From NCBI GenBank assembly GCA_945910005.1, contig OX246737.1:82205406-82269405 (forward strand): a stretch of DNA of 64,000 bases, given 5' to 3'. Every line of letters starts with the position of its first letter. Positions within the stretch are counted from its first letter, which is position 1. The position numbers were made by a program, and so were the translations under genes. Source of the stretch: Isoperla grammatica. Its lineage: Eukaryota; Arthropoda; Insecta; Plecoptera; Perlodidae. The notes under the pieces are model-generated. The model saw only the letters and a program-made list of their open reading frames with translations, was not told the DNA's origin and searched no databases. Shown here one piece after another: positions 22,601 through 32,275 of this stretch.

Positions 22601-23793
22601 AAGCCTCGCCGTTGAGGTGCAAGTACATGGCTTTAATACTAGTGGGGGACACTGAGAGGGAAGCCTCGCCGTTGAGGTGCAAGTACATGGCTTTAATACT
22701 AGTGGTGGACACTGAGAGGGTAGCCTTGCCGTCGAGGTGCAAGTACATGGCTTTAATACTAGTGGGGGACACTAAGAGGGTAGCCTCGCCGTCGGGGTGC
22801 AAGTACATGGCTTTAATACTAGTGGGGGACACTGAGAGGGTAGCCTCGCCGTCGAGGTGCAAGTACATGGCTTTAATACTATTGGGGGACACTGAGAGGG
22901 TAGCCTCGCCGTCGAGGTGCAAGGCTTTAATACTAGTGGGGGACACTGAGAGGGTAGCCTTGCCGTCGAGGTGCAAGTACATGGCTTTAATACTAGTGGG
23001 GGACACTGAGAGGGTAGCCTCGCCGTCGAGGTTCAAGTACATGGCTTTAAAACTAGTGGTGGACACTGAGAGGGTAGCCTCGCCGTTGAGGTGCAAGTAC
23101 ATGGCTTTAATACTAGTGGGGGACACTGAGAGGGTAGCCTCGCCGTCGAGGTGCAAGTACTTGGCTTTAATACTAGTGGTGGACACTGAGAGGGTAGCCT
23201 CGCCGTCGAGGTGCAAGTTCATGGCTTTAATACTAGTGGGGGACACTGAGAGGGTAGCCTCGCCGTCGAGGTGCAAGTACATGGCTTTAATACTAGTGGT
23301 GGACAGTGAGAGGGTAGCCTCGCCGTTGAGGTGCAAGTACATGGCTTTAAAACTAGTGGGGGACACTGAGAGGGTAGCCTCGCCGTCGAGGTGCAAGTAC
23401 ATGGCTTTATACTAGTGGGGGACACTGAGAGGGTAGCCTCGCCGTCGAGGTGCAAGTACATGGCTTTAATACTAGTGGGGGACACTGAGAGGGTAGCCTC
23501 GCCGTCGAGGTTCAAGTACATGGCTTTAATACTAGTGGGGGACACTGAGAGGGAAGCCTCGCCGTCGAGGTGCAAGTACATGGCTTTTTACTAGTGGGGG
23601 ACACTGAGAGGGTAGCCTCGCCGTCGAGGTGCAAGTACATGGCTTTAATACTAGTGGGGGACACTGAGAGGGTAGCCTCGCCGTCGAGGTGCAAGTACAT
23701 GGCTTTAATACTAGTGGGGGACACTGAGAGGGTAGCCTCGCCGTCAAGGTGCAGGTACATGGCTTTAAAACTAGTGGGGGACCCTAAGAGAGA
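13673..23793. repeat. 60-bp minisatellite array, about 168 units
   Basis: A 60-bp unit repeats without interruption for 10.1 kb. In plus orientation each unit holds ACACTGAGAGGGTAGCC, then TCGCCGTCGAGG(TGCAAG), TACATGGCTT and an ACTAGT site. Unit length is almost always 60, with occasional changes (a 6-base loss near 22923, 1-2 base changes near 14160-14700). The variants form blocks: GTCGAGG units dominate both ends, GTTGAGG units the middle. Because 60 is a multiple of 3 and the unit lacks stops in several frames, long frames appear on both strands, the longest 316-317 codons at 22452-23415. Both strands translating equally well argues against a protein. The array stops at 23793 with decayed units. 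Confidence 0.95.
14830..22545. repeat. Higher-order duplications within the 60-bp array
   Basis: Ordered sets of variant units recur. The block 16450-18460 is repeated at 20534-22545, offset 4084-4085 bp, including distinctive variants such as CTAGTTGGACATACTG, GAAACACGCTGAGAG and CTCATCGTAAGG. The block 14830-15950 shares the same variant order, offset about 1615 bp from the second. A further partial copy lies at about 18310-18900. These look like segmental duplications of about 1-2 kb inside the array, by unequal exchange or amplification. Confidence 0.8.
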
Positions 23794-24645
23794 TTTTTTC
23801 TCAATCGAACTGCTATAGTGAAAAGTTGCGCCAGGTGGCTGGGGGGGTGGGGGGGGGAGGGGAGGGTCGCTTCCTTAGTACCTAATGGACTAAGAGGGGA
23901 CACAGGTTCGTCTCATTGTAAAAATGTGTACAATTTTAACATTTGAAACTCCTAAAGTTTAGAGGAATGTTATGAGACACTGCTTCGCCTCGCTCACATT
24001 ATGTTTAGTTGTAAATACAGACGGAAAGTGAGTACTCAGACAAAGGAGGCTAAACTGCTTAGTAATATATTGTTGTTTGGTACGTGTATGTGCTGGAAAA
24101 CGTGATTAACCAATTGTCTCCGCGTTTCCAAACCCAATATACCTATTTTATTGGCAGAAAATTAAATATTCTGCCCTTAAGAAAAAGGGCCATCGTTCGA
24201 GCAAAAAAAGGAAGGTTTTAAACAAAACAGTAGTGAATCGACCATCGTTGCGATGAGTTTCCTTGTGCTGGCATTACCTTTGTGTTGTTCGTCTTCAGTC
24301 GGTCCCGAACTATATTACTCGTCTCCTTCACTGAGTGTGGACGGTCAACATGCTACAACCACAACGCCCGGACGAGGAGTACCGAGCCAGGGTCCTCATT
24401 CCAGTACGCAAGATGCAACAAGTTGCAACTTGCTCCCGGCTTACGGAATAGGAGGCCCAACATAACAACCGGCTACAACCGCCTAAAACTGTTCCGGAAC
24501 TTAAGTGGACGCAGAGCAGCGCCCTCCCATTCGTCTGCATCACCATGACGAACGTGCATTGTGTTTGTGCTCGTATTATCCCACGTGTTTCAATGTTTTT
24601 TGTGTGTTCACTCTTCAAATATTGTTGTTCGGTAATTTGTTATTT
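23794..24645. other. Unique DNA between arrays; G-rich tract at 23841-23866
   Basis: A run with GGGGGGGTGGGGGGGGAGG and more G follows the array and could form a G-quadruplex. At 24253-24465 (+) a 70-codon frame begins MSFLVLALPLCC, which could be read as a short signal peptide, but the rest is unrecognised. A second frame, 24505-24726, carries a hydrophobic run and then runs into the first GTGAGT of the next repeat family. I do not call either a gene. Confidence 0.35.
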
Positions 24646-27327
24646 TATGTGCACTCTGATTGTACCGTCCCAGGCACTCAGGTGAGTCATAATACCACTA
24701 GGAAAACGCTCTGTTTGACGCGTTGATAAGCGAGCGCGTCAATATCTACGAACTTTTTGGCGAAAAGTTTTAAATGCTAATACGAACAACAATTAACAAC
24801 AATTCAAGATTGCGCATAGCAAAAATTGTTCTTATTTGCATGGCTTTTATTCTTTCCGACATTGTTGTATGCAGTGCAATGTGCGTTGCTAAGAATTTTC
24901 GTGGTCATGTTTTCAACACGGTCCGCCACCGTTACTAACACTTATTGACAGCAAGAATACGTATTGGATCGCGTTTTCATTAGTATATTCGTGACCGGAC
25001 AAAAATTTACTGTAAGATAGCCACCTCACATTTTGCCGTTACTGCGTTTTAGAAAAATATTTTCGAGTATCTTTCGTGTATTTTTGCCAATATTTATCAG
25101 ATCGCCATTACATTAACATATTCGTGACCGGAAAAAACTGTAGAAAAATCTGGATATATCACATTTTGCCGCCATTTTGTTTTAGAAAAATATTTTGCAG
25201 TAACCATGGTGTAACTTTGTAACTTTTCGAACGATTTTGCCTCAAAACTATACACCTTCAATCCACATCGAGGCTTGTGGATGGTCTCAATTTCAAGTTG
25301 ATCGGACTTTCCGTTCGACCGCTATCGACGGACATAAAAAAAAAAAGAAAAAAAAAAAAAAAAAAAAAAAAAACAGAATGAAGTGCCATAAGAGTCAAGT
25401 GGAAACGCTCGCTTCGCTCGCTTAATTATGTGCACTCTGATTGTACGGTCCCAGGCACTCAGGTGAGTCATAATACCACTAGGAAAACGCTCTGTTTGAC
25501 GCGTTGATAAGCGAGCGCGTCAATATCTACGAACTTTCTGGCGAAAAGTTTTCAATGCTAATACGAACAACAATTAACAACAATTCAAGAATGCGCATTG
25601 CAAAAATTGTTCTTATTTCCATGGCTATTATGTTTTCCGACATTGTTGTATGCAGTGCAATGTGCGTTGCTAAAAATTTTCGTGGTCATGTTTTCAACAC
25701 GGTCCGCCACCGTTACTAACACTTATTGACAGCAATAGAAATGTAATTTCTGCCTCTAATACGTATTGGATCGCGTTTACATTAGTATATTCGTGACCGG
25801 ACAATTTACTATAAGATAGCCACCTCACATTTTGCCGTTAAAGCGTTTTAGACAAATATTTTCGAGTAACTTTCGTGTAACTTTGCCAATACTTATCACA
25901 TCGCCATTACATTAACATATTCGTGACCGGAAAAATCTGTAGAAAAATCTGGCTATCTCACATTTTCCCGCCATTTTGTTTCAGAAAAATATTTTGCAGT
26001 AACTATGGTGTAACTTTGTAACTTTTCAAATGATTTTGCCTCAAAACTATACACCTTCAATCCACATCGAGGCTTTTGGATACGTATTGGATCGCGTTTT
26101 CATTAGTATATTCGTGACCGGACAAAAATTTACTGTAAGATAGCCACCTCACATTTTGCCGTTACTGCGTTTTAGAAAAATATTTTCGAGTATCTTTCGT
26201 GTATTTTTGCCAATATTTATCAGATCGCCATTACATTAACATATTCGTGACCGGAAAAAACTGTAGAAAAATCTGGATATCTCACATTTTGCCGCCATTT
26301 TGTTTTAGAAAAATATTTTGCAGTAACCATGGTGTAACTTTGTAACTTTTCGAACGATTTTGCCTCAAAACTATACACCTTCAATCCACATCGAGGCTTG
26401 TGGATGGTCTCAATTTCAAGTTGATCGGACTTTCCGTTCGACCGCTATCGACGGACATAAAAACAAAAAAAAAAAAAAAACAAAAAAAAAACAGAATGAA
26501 GTGCCATGAGAGTCAAGTGGAAACGCTCGCTTCGCTCGCTTAATTATGTGCACTCTGATTGTACCGTCCCAGGCACTCAGGTGAGTCATAATACCACTAG
26601 GAAAACGCTCTGTTTGACGCGTTGATAAGCGAGCGCGTCAATATCTACGAACTTTCTGGCGAAAAGTTTTCAATGCTAATACGAACAACAATTAACAACA
26701 ATTCAAGAATGCGCATTGCAAAAATTGTTCTTATTTCCATGGCTATTATGTTTTCCGACATTGTTGTATGCAGTGCAATGTGCGTTGCTAAAAATTTTCG
26801 TGGTCATGTTTTCAACACGGTCCGCCACCGTTACTAACACTTATTGACAGCAATAGAAATGTAATTTCTGCCTCTAATACGTATTGGATCGCGTTTACAT
26901 TAGTATATTCGTGACCGGACAATTTACTATAAGATAGCCACCTCACATTTTGCCGTTAAAGCGTTTTAGACAAATATTTTCGAGTAACTTTCGTGTAACT
27001 TTGCCAATACTTATCACATCGCCATTACATTAACATATTCGTGACCGGAAAAATCTGTAGAAAAATCTGGCTAACTCACATTTTCCCGCCATTTTGTTTC
27101 AGAAAAATATTTTGCAGTAACTATGGTGTAACTTTGTAACTTTTCGAACGATTTTGCCTCAAAACTATACACCTTCAATCCACATCGAGGCTTTTGGATG
27201 GTCCAAATTTCAAGTTGTTCGGACTTTCCGTTCGACCGCTATCGACGGACATAAAAAAAAAAAAAAAAAAAAAAAAACAGAACGAAGTGCCATAAGAGTC
27301 AAGTGGAAACGCTCGCTTCGCTCGCTT
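24646..27327 (+). repeat. Three large direct-repeat modules (~780, ~1117 and ~787 bp)
   Basis: Modules begin with the same word TGTGCACTCTGATTGTACC at about 24648, 25427 and 26544, and each is followed by GTTGATAAGCGAGCGCGTC. Each module then has a 55-70 codon frame ending VFNTVRHRY, one or two CATATTCGTGACCGG blocks, a CCACATCGAGGCTT block, a poly-A-rich tract (25337-25372, 26459-26490, 27253-27278), and an end block GCTCGCTTCGCTCGCTTA. The middle module is longer because it contains a second copy (26078-26540) of the segment 24957-25423 from the first module. The third module resembles the start of the second. This mosaic is typical of unequal exchange between tandem copies. Confidence 0.85.
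25504..25719 (+). other. Repeated small open frame with one hydrophobic segment (copy also at 26622-26837)
   Basis: Two modules carry an identical 71-codon frame; the copy in the first module (about 24727-24940) is altered. An internal methionine gives SMLIRTTINNNSRMRIAK, followed by a hydrophobic run through IVLISMAIMFSDIVVC, and the frame ends NTVRHRY. One membrane-spanning segment is plausible. The arrangement of a basic RIAK, a hydrophobic run and FSD loosely recalls the sixth helix of LGR/relaxin-type receptors, so an old captured exon is conceivable, but I would not rely on it. There is no evidence of translation, and identity between copies reflects recent duplication. Confidence 0.25.
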
Positions 27328-28375
27328 AATTATGTGCACTCTGATTGTACCGTCCCAGGCACTCAGGTGAGTCATAATACCATTATGTGCACTCTGATTG
27401 TACCGTCCCAGGCACTCAGGTGAGTCATAATACCATTATGTGCACTCTGATTGTACCGTCCCAGGCACTCAGGTGAGTCATAATACCATTATGTGCACTC
27501 TGATTGTGCCGTCCCAGGCACTCAGGTGAGTCATAATACCATTATGTGCACTCTGATTGTGCCGTCCCAGGCACTCAGGTGAGTCATAATACCATTATGT
27601 GCACATTGATTGTACCGTCCCAGGCACTCAGGTGAGTGTGCACTCTGATTGTACCGTCCCAGGCACTCAGGTGAGTCATAATACCATTATCTGCACTCTG
27701 ATTGTACCGTCCCAGGCACTCAGGTGAGTCATAATACCATTATATGCACTCTGATTGTACCGTCCCAGGCACTCAGGTGAGTCATAATACCATTATGTGC
27801 ACTCTGATTGTACCGTCCCAGGCACTCAGATGAGTGATAATACCATTATATGCACTCTGATTGTACCATCCCAGGCACTCAGGTGAGTCATAATACCATA
27901 ATGTGCACTCTGATTGTACCATCCCAGGCACTCAGGTGTGTCATAATACCATTCTGTGCACTCTGATTGTACCGTCCCAGGCACTCAGGTGAGTCATAAT
28001 ACCATTATGTGCACTCTGACTGTATCGTCCCAGGCACTCAGGTGAGTCATAATACCATTATATGCACTCTGATTGTACCGTCCCAGGCACTCAGGTGAGT
28101 CATAATACCATTATGTGTACTCTGATTGTAACGTCCCAGGCACTCAGATGAGTGATAATACCATTATATGCACTCTGATTGTACCGTCCCAGGCACTCAG
28201 GTGAGTCATAATACCATTATGTGCACTCTGATTGTACCGTCCCAGGCACTCAGATGAGTGATAATACCATTATATGCACTCTGATTGTACCGTCCCAGGC
28301 ACTCAGGTGAGTCATAATACCATTATGTGCACTCTGACTGTACCGTCCCAGGCACTCAGGTGAATCATAATACAG
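27328..28375 (+). repeat. 53-bp tandem array, about 20 units
   Basis: The unit begins ATTATGTGCACTCTGATTG and ends with GGCACTCAGGTGAGTCATAA plus TACC. It repeats with few changes (TACCATCCC, TGCCGTCCC, CAGATGAGTGAT variants), and one unit is truncated near 27630. The first unit is the start block of the large modules upstream, so the array grew from a module end. Every standard unit carries CAG followed by GTGAGT, a full 5' splice-site consensus, and TGAGTCA, an AP-1 consensus. The array ends where ATACAGACTTTTG begins. Confidence 0.95.
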
Positions 28376-28750
28376 ACTTTTGTTCGTAGTAATCACCACG
28401 TTTTCAATGGCTCTGTTAAGTTGGCCCCCCCCCCCCCCCCCCCAAACACAATAATCAACCACAATATATATCCAATAGTTGCACTCAAAATGCATCATTT
28501 TGCACCCCTATTTTTGATTTTTGCACCCCTACCCCTAAACAGTTATAACGAAATCAAATGGGGGGGGGCAACTTAACTGTAATTCAAAATTGCCTACAAT
28601 CAAAATTTAAAAGCATGTAATTAATGGTAGTCCCAATTCAATAAAATCAAAATGTAAAAGCATCCATTTATTGCACCCACAATGCACCATTTAGTACACC
28701 TATTTTTTATTTTTGCACCCCTCCCCTAATGATTATTGGATGAATGGGTC

Positions 28751-29131
28751 TTAAGAGCGAAGGATACCTCTACGTCAAAAACCACAGAAAATTTTCATTT
28801 TGTAATTATATCTCAAGATTGAAACACAAAATCGAAAATCTGAGACACCATAGCACTGTGGTATGGTTAGCCCTACAGACTGAATAATAAATATATTTAA
28901 CGTTATAATCAGTATGACTGTGATAACGATTTCCTTAGTAATTTAAGGAAATCGTTATCACAGTCATACTGATTATAACGTTTAATACATTTATTATTCA
29001 GTCTGTAGGGCTAACCATACCACAGTGCTATGGTGTCTCAGATTTTCGATTTTGTGTTTCAATCTTCAGATATAATTAAAAAATGGAAATTTTCTGCGGT
29101 TTTTGACGTAGAGGTATCCTTCGCTCTTAAC
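28751..29131. mobile_element. Foldback with 187-bp inverted arms starting at TTAA
   Basis: The left arm (28751-28937) and right arm (28944-29131) are inverted copies at about 97% identity around a six-base centre GTAATT. The outer ends read TTAAGAGCGAAGGATACC and its complement GGTATCCTTCGCTCTTAA. TTAA at both outer edges would suit an element with TTAA target duplications, as for piggyBac or Kolobok-type MITEs, but I do not recognise the terminus. A transcript would fold into one long, nearly perfect hairpin. Confidence 0.85.
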
Positions 29132-29289
29132 GTATCATATTTTTGCAACAATGGCTAATCGAGACGATGAGCGGGTGATAGTGAAGATGAGGAAAATGAT
29201 GATGAAGAAAAAAGCCACATCTGAATCAGAGCCATTGTACGTCGCGTGGGTCGTCATTAGGTAGTCCAGCAAGGGAGGGCAGGGCCAAG

Positions 29290-29425
29290 TGGGAGCTAGA
29301 GCGACCTACAGTGGGACATTGGGGGGAAACGAGACACGGTCTCCTTTCGTCGCCTCTTACGACTAGCAGAGTCACTCGGGGCCTATTGTTCCCCGGGCCC
29401 AGACGGGCACTTCCCTAATGAATTA
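29290..29425 (+). repeat. SINE-like fragment with a GTCGCCTCTTACGAC core
   Basis: GTCGCCTCTTACGACTAGCA, then CGGGGCCTATTGTTCCCCGG and GCCCAGACGGG, at 29349-29407. I recall a very similar conserved central domain in the MetaSINE superfamily described from many animal phyla. The tRNA-like head and the tail are not clear here, so it is probably a fragment. It ends near CTTCCCTAATGAATTAT, where the ~150-bp family resumes. Confidence 0.45.
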
Positions 29426-29541
29426 TAATAAATCAAATAGTGGGGGGGGGGGAGGCTACTTAATGGAAATTCAAAAAAGCCTAAATCAAAATGTAAAACC
29501 ATGTTATTTTTGCACCCTAAATACACCATTTAACACCCCTA

Positions 29542-29624
29542 TTACACACCTGCGGGTTCGGCGAGCCTCCGCTAGTAGCTTGATCTCCGACTAGCGGAGG
29601 CTAGCTGAACTCGCAGGTGTGTAA
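29542..29624. repeat. Hairpin with 35-bp stem, nested in an inverted pair of repeat units
   Basis: TTACACACCTGCGGGTTCGG continues to GCTAGT, and a 13-base spacer separates this from its inverted copy ACTAGCGGAGG...AGGTGTGTAA, with three mismatches in 35. The pairing continues outwards with lower identity through CACCATTTA...TAAATGGTGCA into the flanking repeat units, so the hairpin sits exactly at the turning point between minus- and plus-oriented units. Confidence 0.85.
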
Positions 29625-30165
29625 TTGGTGTACTAAATGGTGCATTGTGGGTGAAATAAATGGATGCTTTTACATTTTGATTTTATTGAATTGGGACTAC
29701 CATTAAGTTGGCCCCCCCATTTGATTTCGTTATAACAGTTTAGGGGTAGGGGTGCAAAAATCAAAAAAGGGGTGCAAGATGGTGCATTTTGGGTGCAATA
29801 ATTACATGCTTTTAAATTTTGATTTTAGGCAATTTCGAATTACAGTTAAGTTGCCCCTCCCCCCATTTGATTTCGTTATAACTGTTTAGGGGTAGGGGTG
29901 CAAAAATCAAAAATAGGGGTGCAAAATGGTGCATTGTGGGTGCAATAAATAGATGCTTTTACATTTTGATTTTATTGCATGGGGGGGTTCTACCATTAAG
30001 TTGTCCTCCCCCATTTGATTTTGTAAAAACTTTTTAGAGGTGCGGGTGCCAAAATCAAAAATAGGGGTGCAAAATGGTGCATTTTGTGTGCAAAGTACAG
30101 TTAAGTTGCCCCTCCCCCCATTTGATTTCGTTATAACTGTTAGGGGTAGGTGTATATATTAAGTA

Positions 30166-30963
30166 GGGATATATATTGTGTTTGAATATTGTGTTTGGGG
30201 GTGGGGGGGGTCAACTTTACGATGCCGTTTTCAATTCATGTCTACTCTATCTCAGAAGACCCCTTGACCACCCGACGATAGCAGAGCTCCTTGTTGCATT
30301 GTTACGGCTCTTCGGGTCTCGTTCTTCGAGGTGAGCAACCGAATGCAGTCACAAGACCATTAATATGTACGTGCTGGTATATTATCTTCCGTTTGTGACA
30401 ATCGATTTATGTAGAAGTAGTGACTGACCCATAACAAACAGTTTCCTGGCGCGATGCCTGTTTCTTGCAGCGTAGCTTTAAATCGTCGATTTTATTGGGC
30501 GTCGGGCCAGACTTCGTAACGAGGAGAGCGACGCAGTGAATCCCACTGCGTCCCAGAACAGCAGAGCTCATTTGCCTTTGAATTTGAAATCAAGGAGGCA
30601 ACAATTTGGCTCGGGCGTGTTGCAGAGGCCAAGTTTACTGTATCAAACTGTTTCATTAAAATGCTTGATTCAAACTATATGCGTAAACGTTTAAATTTAA
30701 TCAAAACCTGAAATGTAATATTAAATATACATTGATTATTCATACATATATACTTTAAAATATATTTAAAATTATTACGGTGTTACTTACACTGTAAAGA
30801 AACATACTTTGCCTACATTGGTTATAAATCTACAAATTTGTTTTTTTTATATAATAAACACACACTCACACACACACTATATATATATATCATATTCATA
30901 TATAATAGATAATATTATAAAGTGTTTTAAGGTATTAGTCAAAGTTCTGTGGAGATATATATA
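30166..30963. other. No recognisable gene
   Basis: The segment contains a G-run near 30196-30210, a moderately GC-rich part at 30240-30650 and an AT-rich part at 30660-30900 with TA and CA dinucleotide runs at 30862-30890. I see no coding similarity. Confidence 0.4.
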
Positions 30964-31093
30964 GTACGAAAACATTTTTAACGGCAAACCAAATCCAACG
31001 TTTATTTTCACAATGATTTTCGCAATGTTAGTAAATATTTTTACAATGAAAATAAACGTTGGTTTGGTTCTACCGTTAAAAATGTTTTCGTAC
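30964..31093. repeat. Foldback with ~48-bp inverted arms
   Basis: GTACGAAAACATTTTTAACG at 30964 is repeated inverted at 31074-31093, and the arms continue inward through AAACCAA and AACGTTTATTTTCA. The spacer is about 35 bases. The arms differ by a three-base change near the ACGG(C/TAG)AACC position. This is a MITE-like structure; the minus-strand frame across it is not a gene. Confidence 0.75.
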
Positions 31094-31631
31094 CATACAT
31101 TTTGCAACCAACCAGATGTGTGTACATTGATCAGACTTGACATCTCACCTGCGATCTTGTGAGTACAATTTCAATAGCTTGTAGTTATCATGTTTCATTT
31201 TGAAGGCAATATCAAACCGAGACATGACTTGTTATCAAACCCGGCACCGCCACCAAGAGACCATATAAAGCGCTAGTGTTGGCGTTCTCAGGCAGTAGCA
31301 CGTTGTACTCAAACACTGGAACTACATATTAGTCACATATCACACACATGATATCACATGTATGATATGTGACTTTGAATATCAAATACACACAATTATA
31401 CGTACTCCTGTGTCAGTAGGCTATTATATATGTATACATTTTATTATCTTTTATCCCGTCGAGATAACTGCCACAGAATCAGTTTTGTTACATCGCTTCT
31501 CCATAAAGGGTCTATAACTAACGAATTATTCTTTTATTGGTAATTATTCAAACTCATAAATAAAATAACAATCTCGCGCGCGTAACCAGAATTTACAGGA
31601 AGATTATTATGAATAGTTGTATTATTATTAT
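31094..31631. other. No gene; one short hairpin at 31331-31374
   Basis: AGTCACATATCA and TGATATGTGACT form a perfect 12-bp stem with a 20-base spacer containing CATGATATCACATG, itself nearly palindromic. Otherwise the stretch is AT-rich and non-coding, ending in a short ATT run at 31620-31631. Confidence 0.45.
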
Positions 31632-32275
31632 GGGATTACCACAAGTGATCCAGTGTGAAACTCGTCCAATGCTCAACTCATCCAAATAAATAAGCTATTA
31701 ATTAAATGTTGCAACTCGTCCAAAGAGCAAGTGCTCCAAACGTACTGCGGACTCATCTGGATGAGTTGGGTATTGGATGAGTTTCACATTGGATCAGTTT
31801 CACATTGGATCAGTTGCGCTCTGGATGAGTTTCACCACTCCGTATTTAAAATAATAATATAAATATTCAGCAGTTTAAACTCGATCCACGCGGCAGGCGG
31901 CGAGCACGCTACCAATAGCGCGCGAAACGAGGACATTCGCGCTTAAGATGACACCTCCGCTCGTGTTCTGGAGATTTTGTATTTTGAGTTCATCGAGATG
32001 TACGAGACTTTAATGAGGAATCCAAAAATCGAAACCCCAAGTCTCTGATTACTATACTTCCCTCCCGTTTCACGATGTATAATTTGGAAAGTGTAATTTC
32101 ACCGAAAATTTTAGTTTTCACAAAAAAGTGGTTAACCCCCCCACATATTTCAAAATAAACAAAATGATTCATCTAGTCGTCAGTGCCAACAATGTTACTA
32201 GAGTTTTCAGTTTGAAAATCTCAAAAATGCAGTACGATGCAGGTACCACCACGAAGTACATTTTTAAGAATGTGC
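31632..32275 (+). repeat. Left long inverted repeat with 16-bp subterminal modules
   Basis: At 31759-31837 five modules follow one another at exactly 16-bp spacing, each TGGATSAGTT plus six more bases (GGGTAT, TCACAT, TCACAT, GCGCTC, TCACC). Inverted modules of the same type lie at 31644-31677. The rest of the arm, from CACTCCGTATTTAAAATAAT at about 31836, is the conserved body shared with the right arm. Short direct and inverted subterminal repeats are common transposase-binding arrangements in DNA transposons. Confidence 0.75.

Larger units (their letters stand above)
28390..30165. repeat. Repeat family of ~150-bp units in both orientations around two foldbacks
   Basis: Units contain CCCCCATTTGATTTCGTTAT, AGGGGTAGGGGTGCAAAAAT, AAATGGTGCATT(T/G)TGGGTGCAA and TGCTTTTACATTTTGATTTT. 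Minus-oriented units occupy about 28390-28735 and 29430-29540. Plus-oriented units occupy about 29625-29700, 29705-29845, 29846-29995, 29998-30102 and 30103-30165. A 19-base C run lies at 28425-28443 and G runs occur at 28560 and 29440. Two palindromic insertions and a SINE-like fragment sit among them. No protein is encoded. Confidence 0.8.

Noticed and set aside
13558..23818. Dozens of long open frames on both strands read as repetitive proteins
   Set aside because: They follow from a 60-bp period without stop codons. Sense and antisense are equally open, and no start, signal or flanking exon supports coding.
24253..24726. Secreted peptide gene with first exon ending at the first GTGAGT
   Set aside because: The hydrophobic start is short, the two frames disagree, and the donor belongs to a repeat.
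27328..28375. CRISPR-like array
   Set aside because: The 53-bp units are contiguous with no unique spacers, and the setting is eukaryotic.
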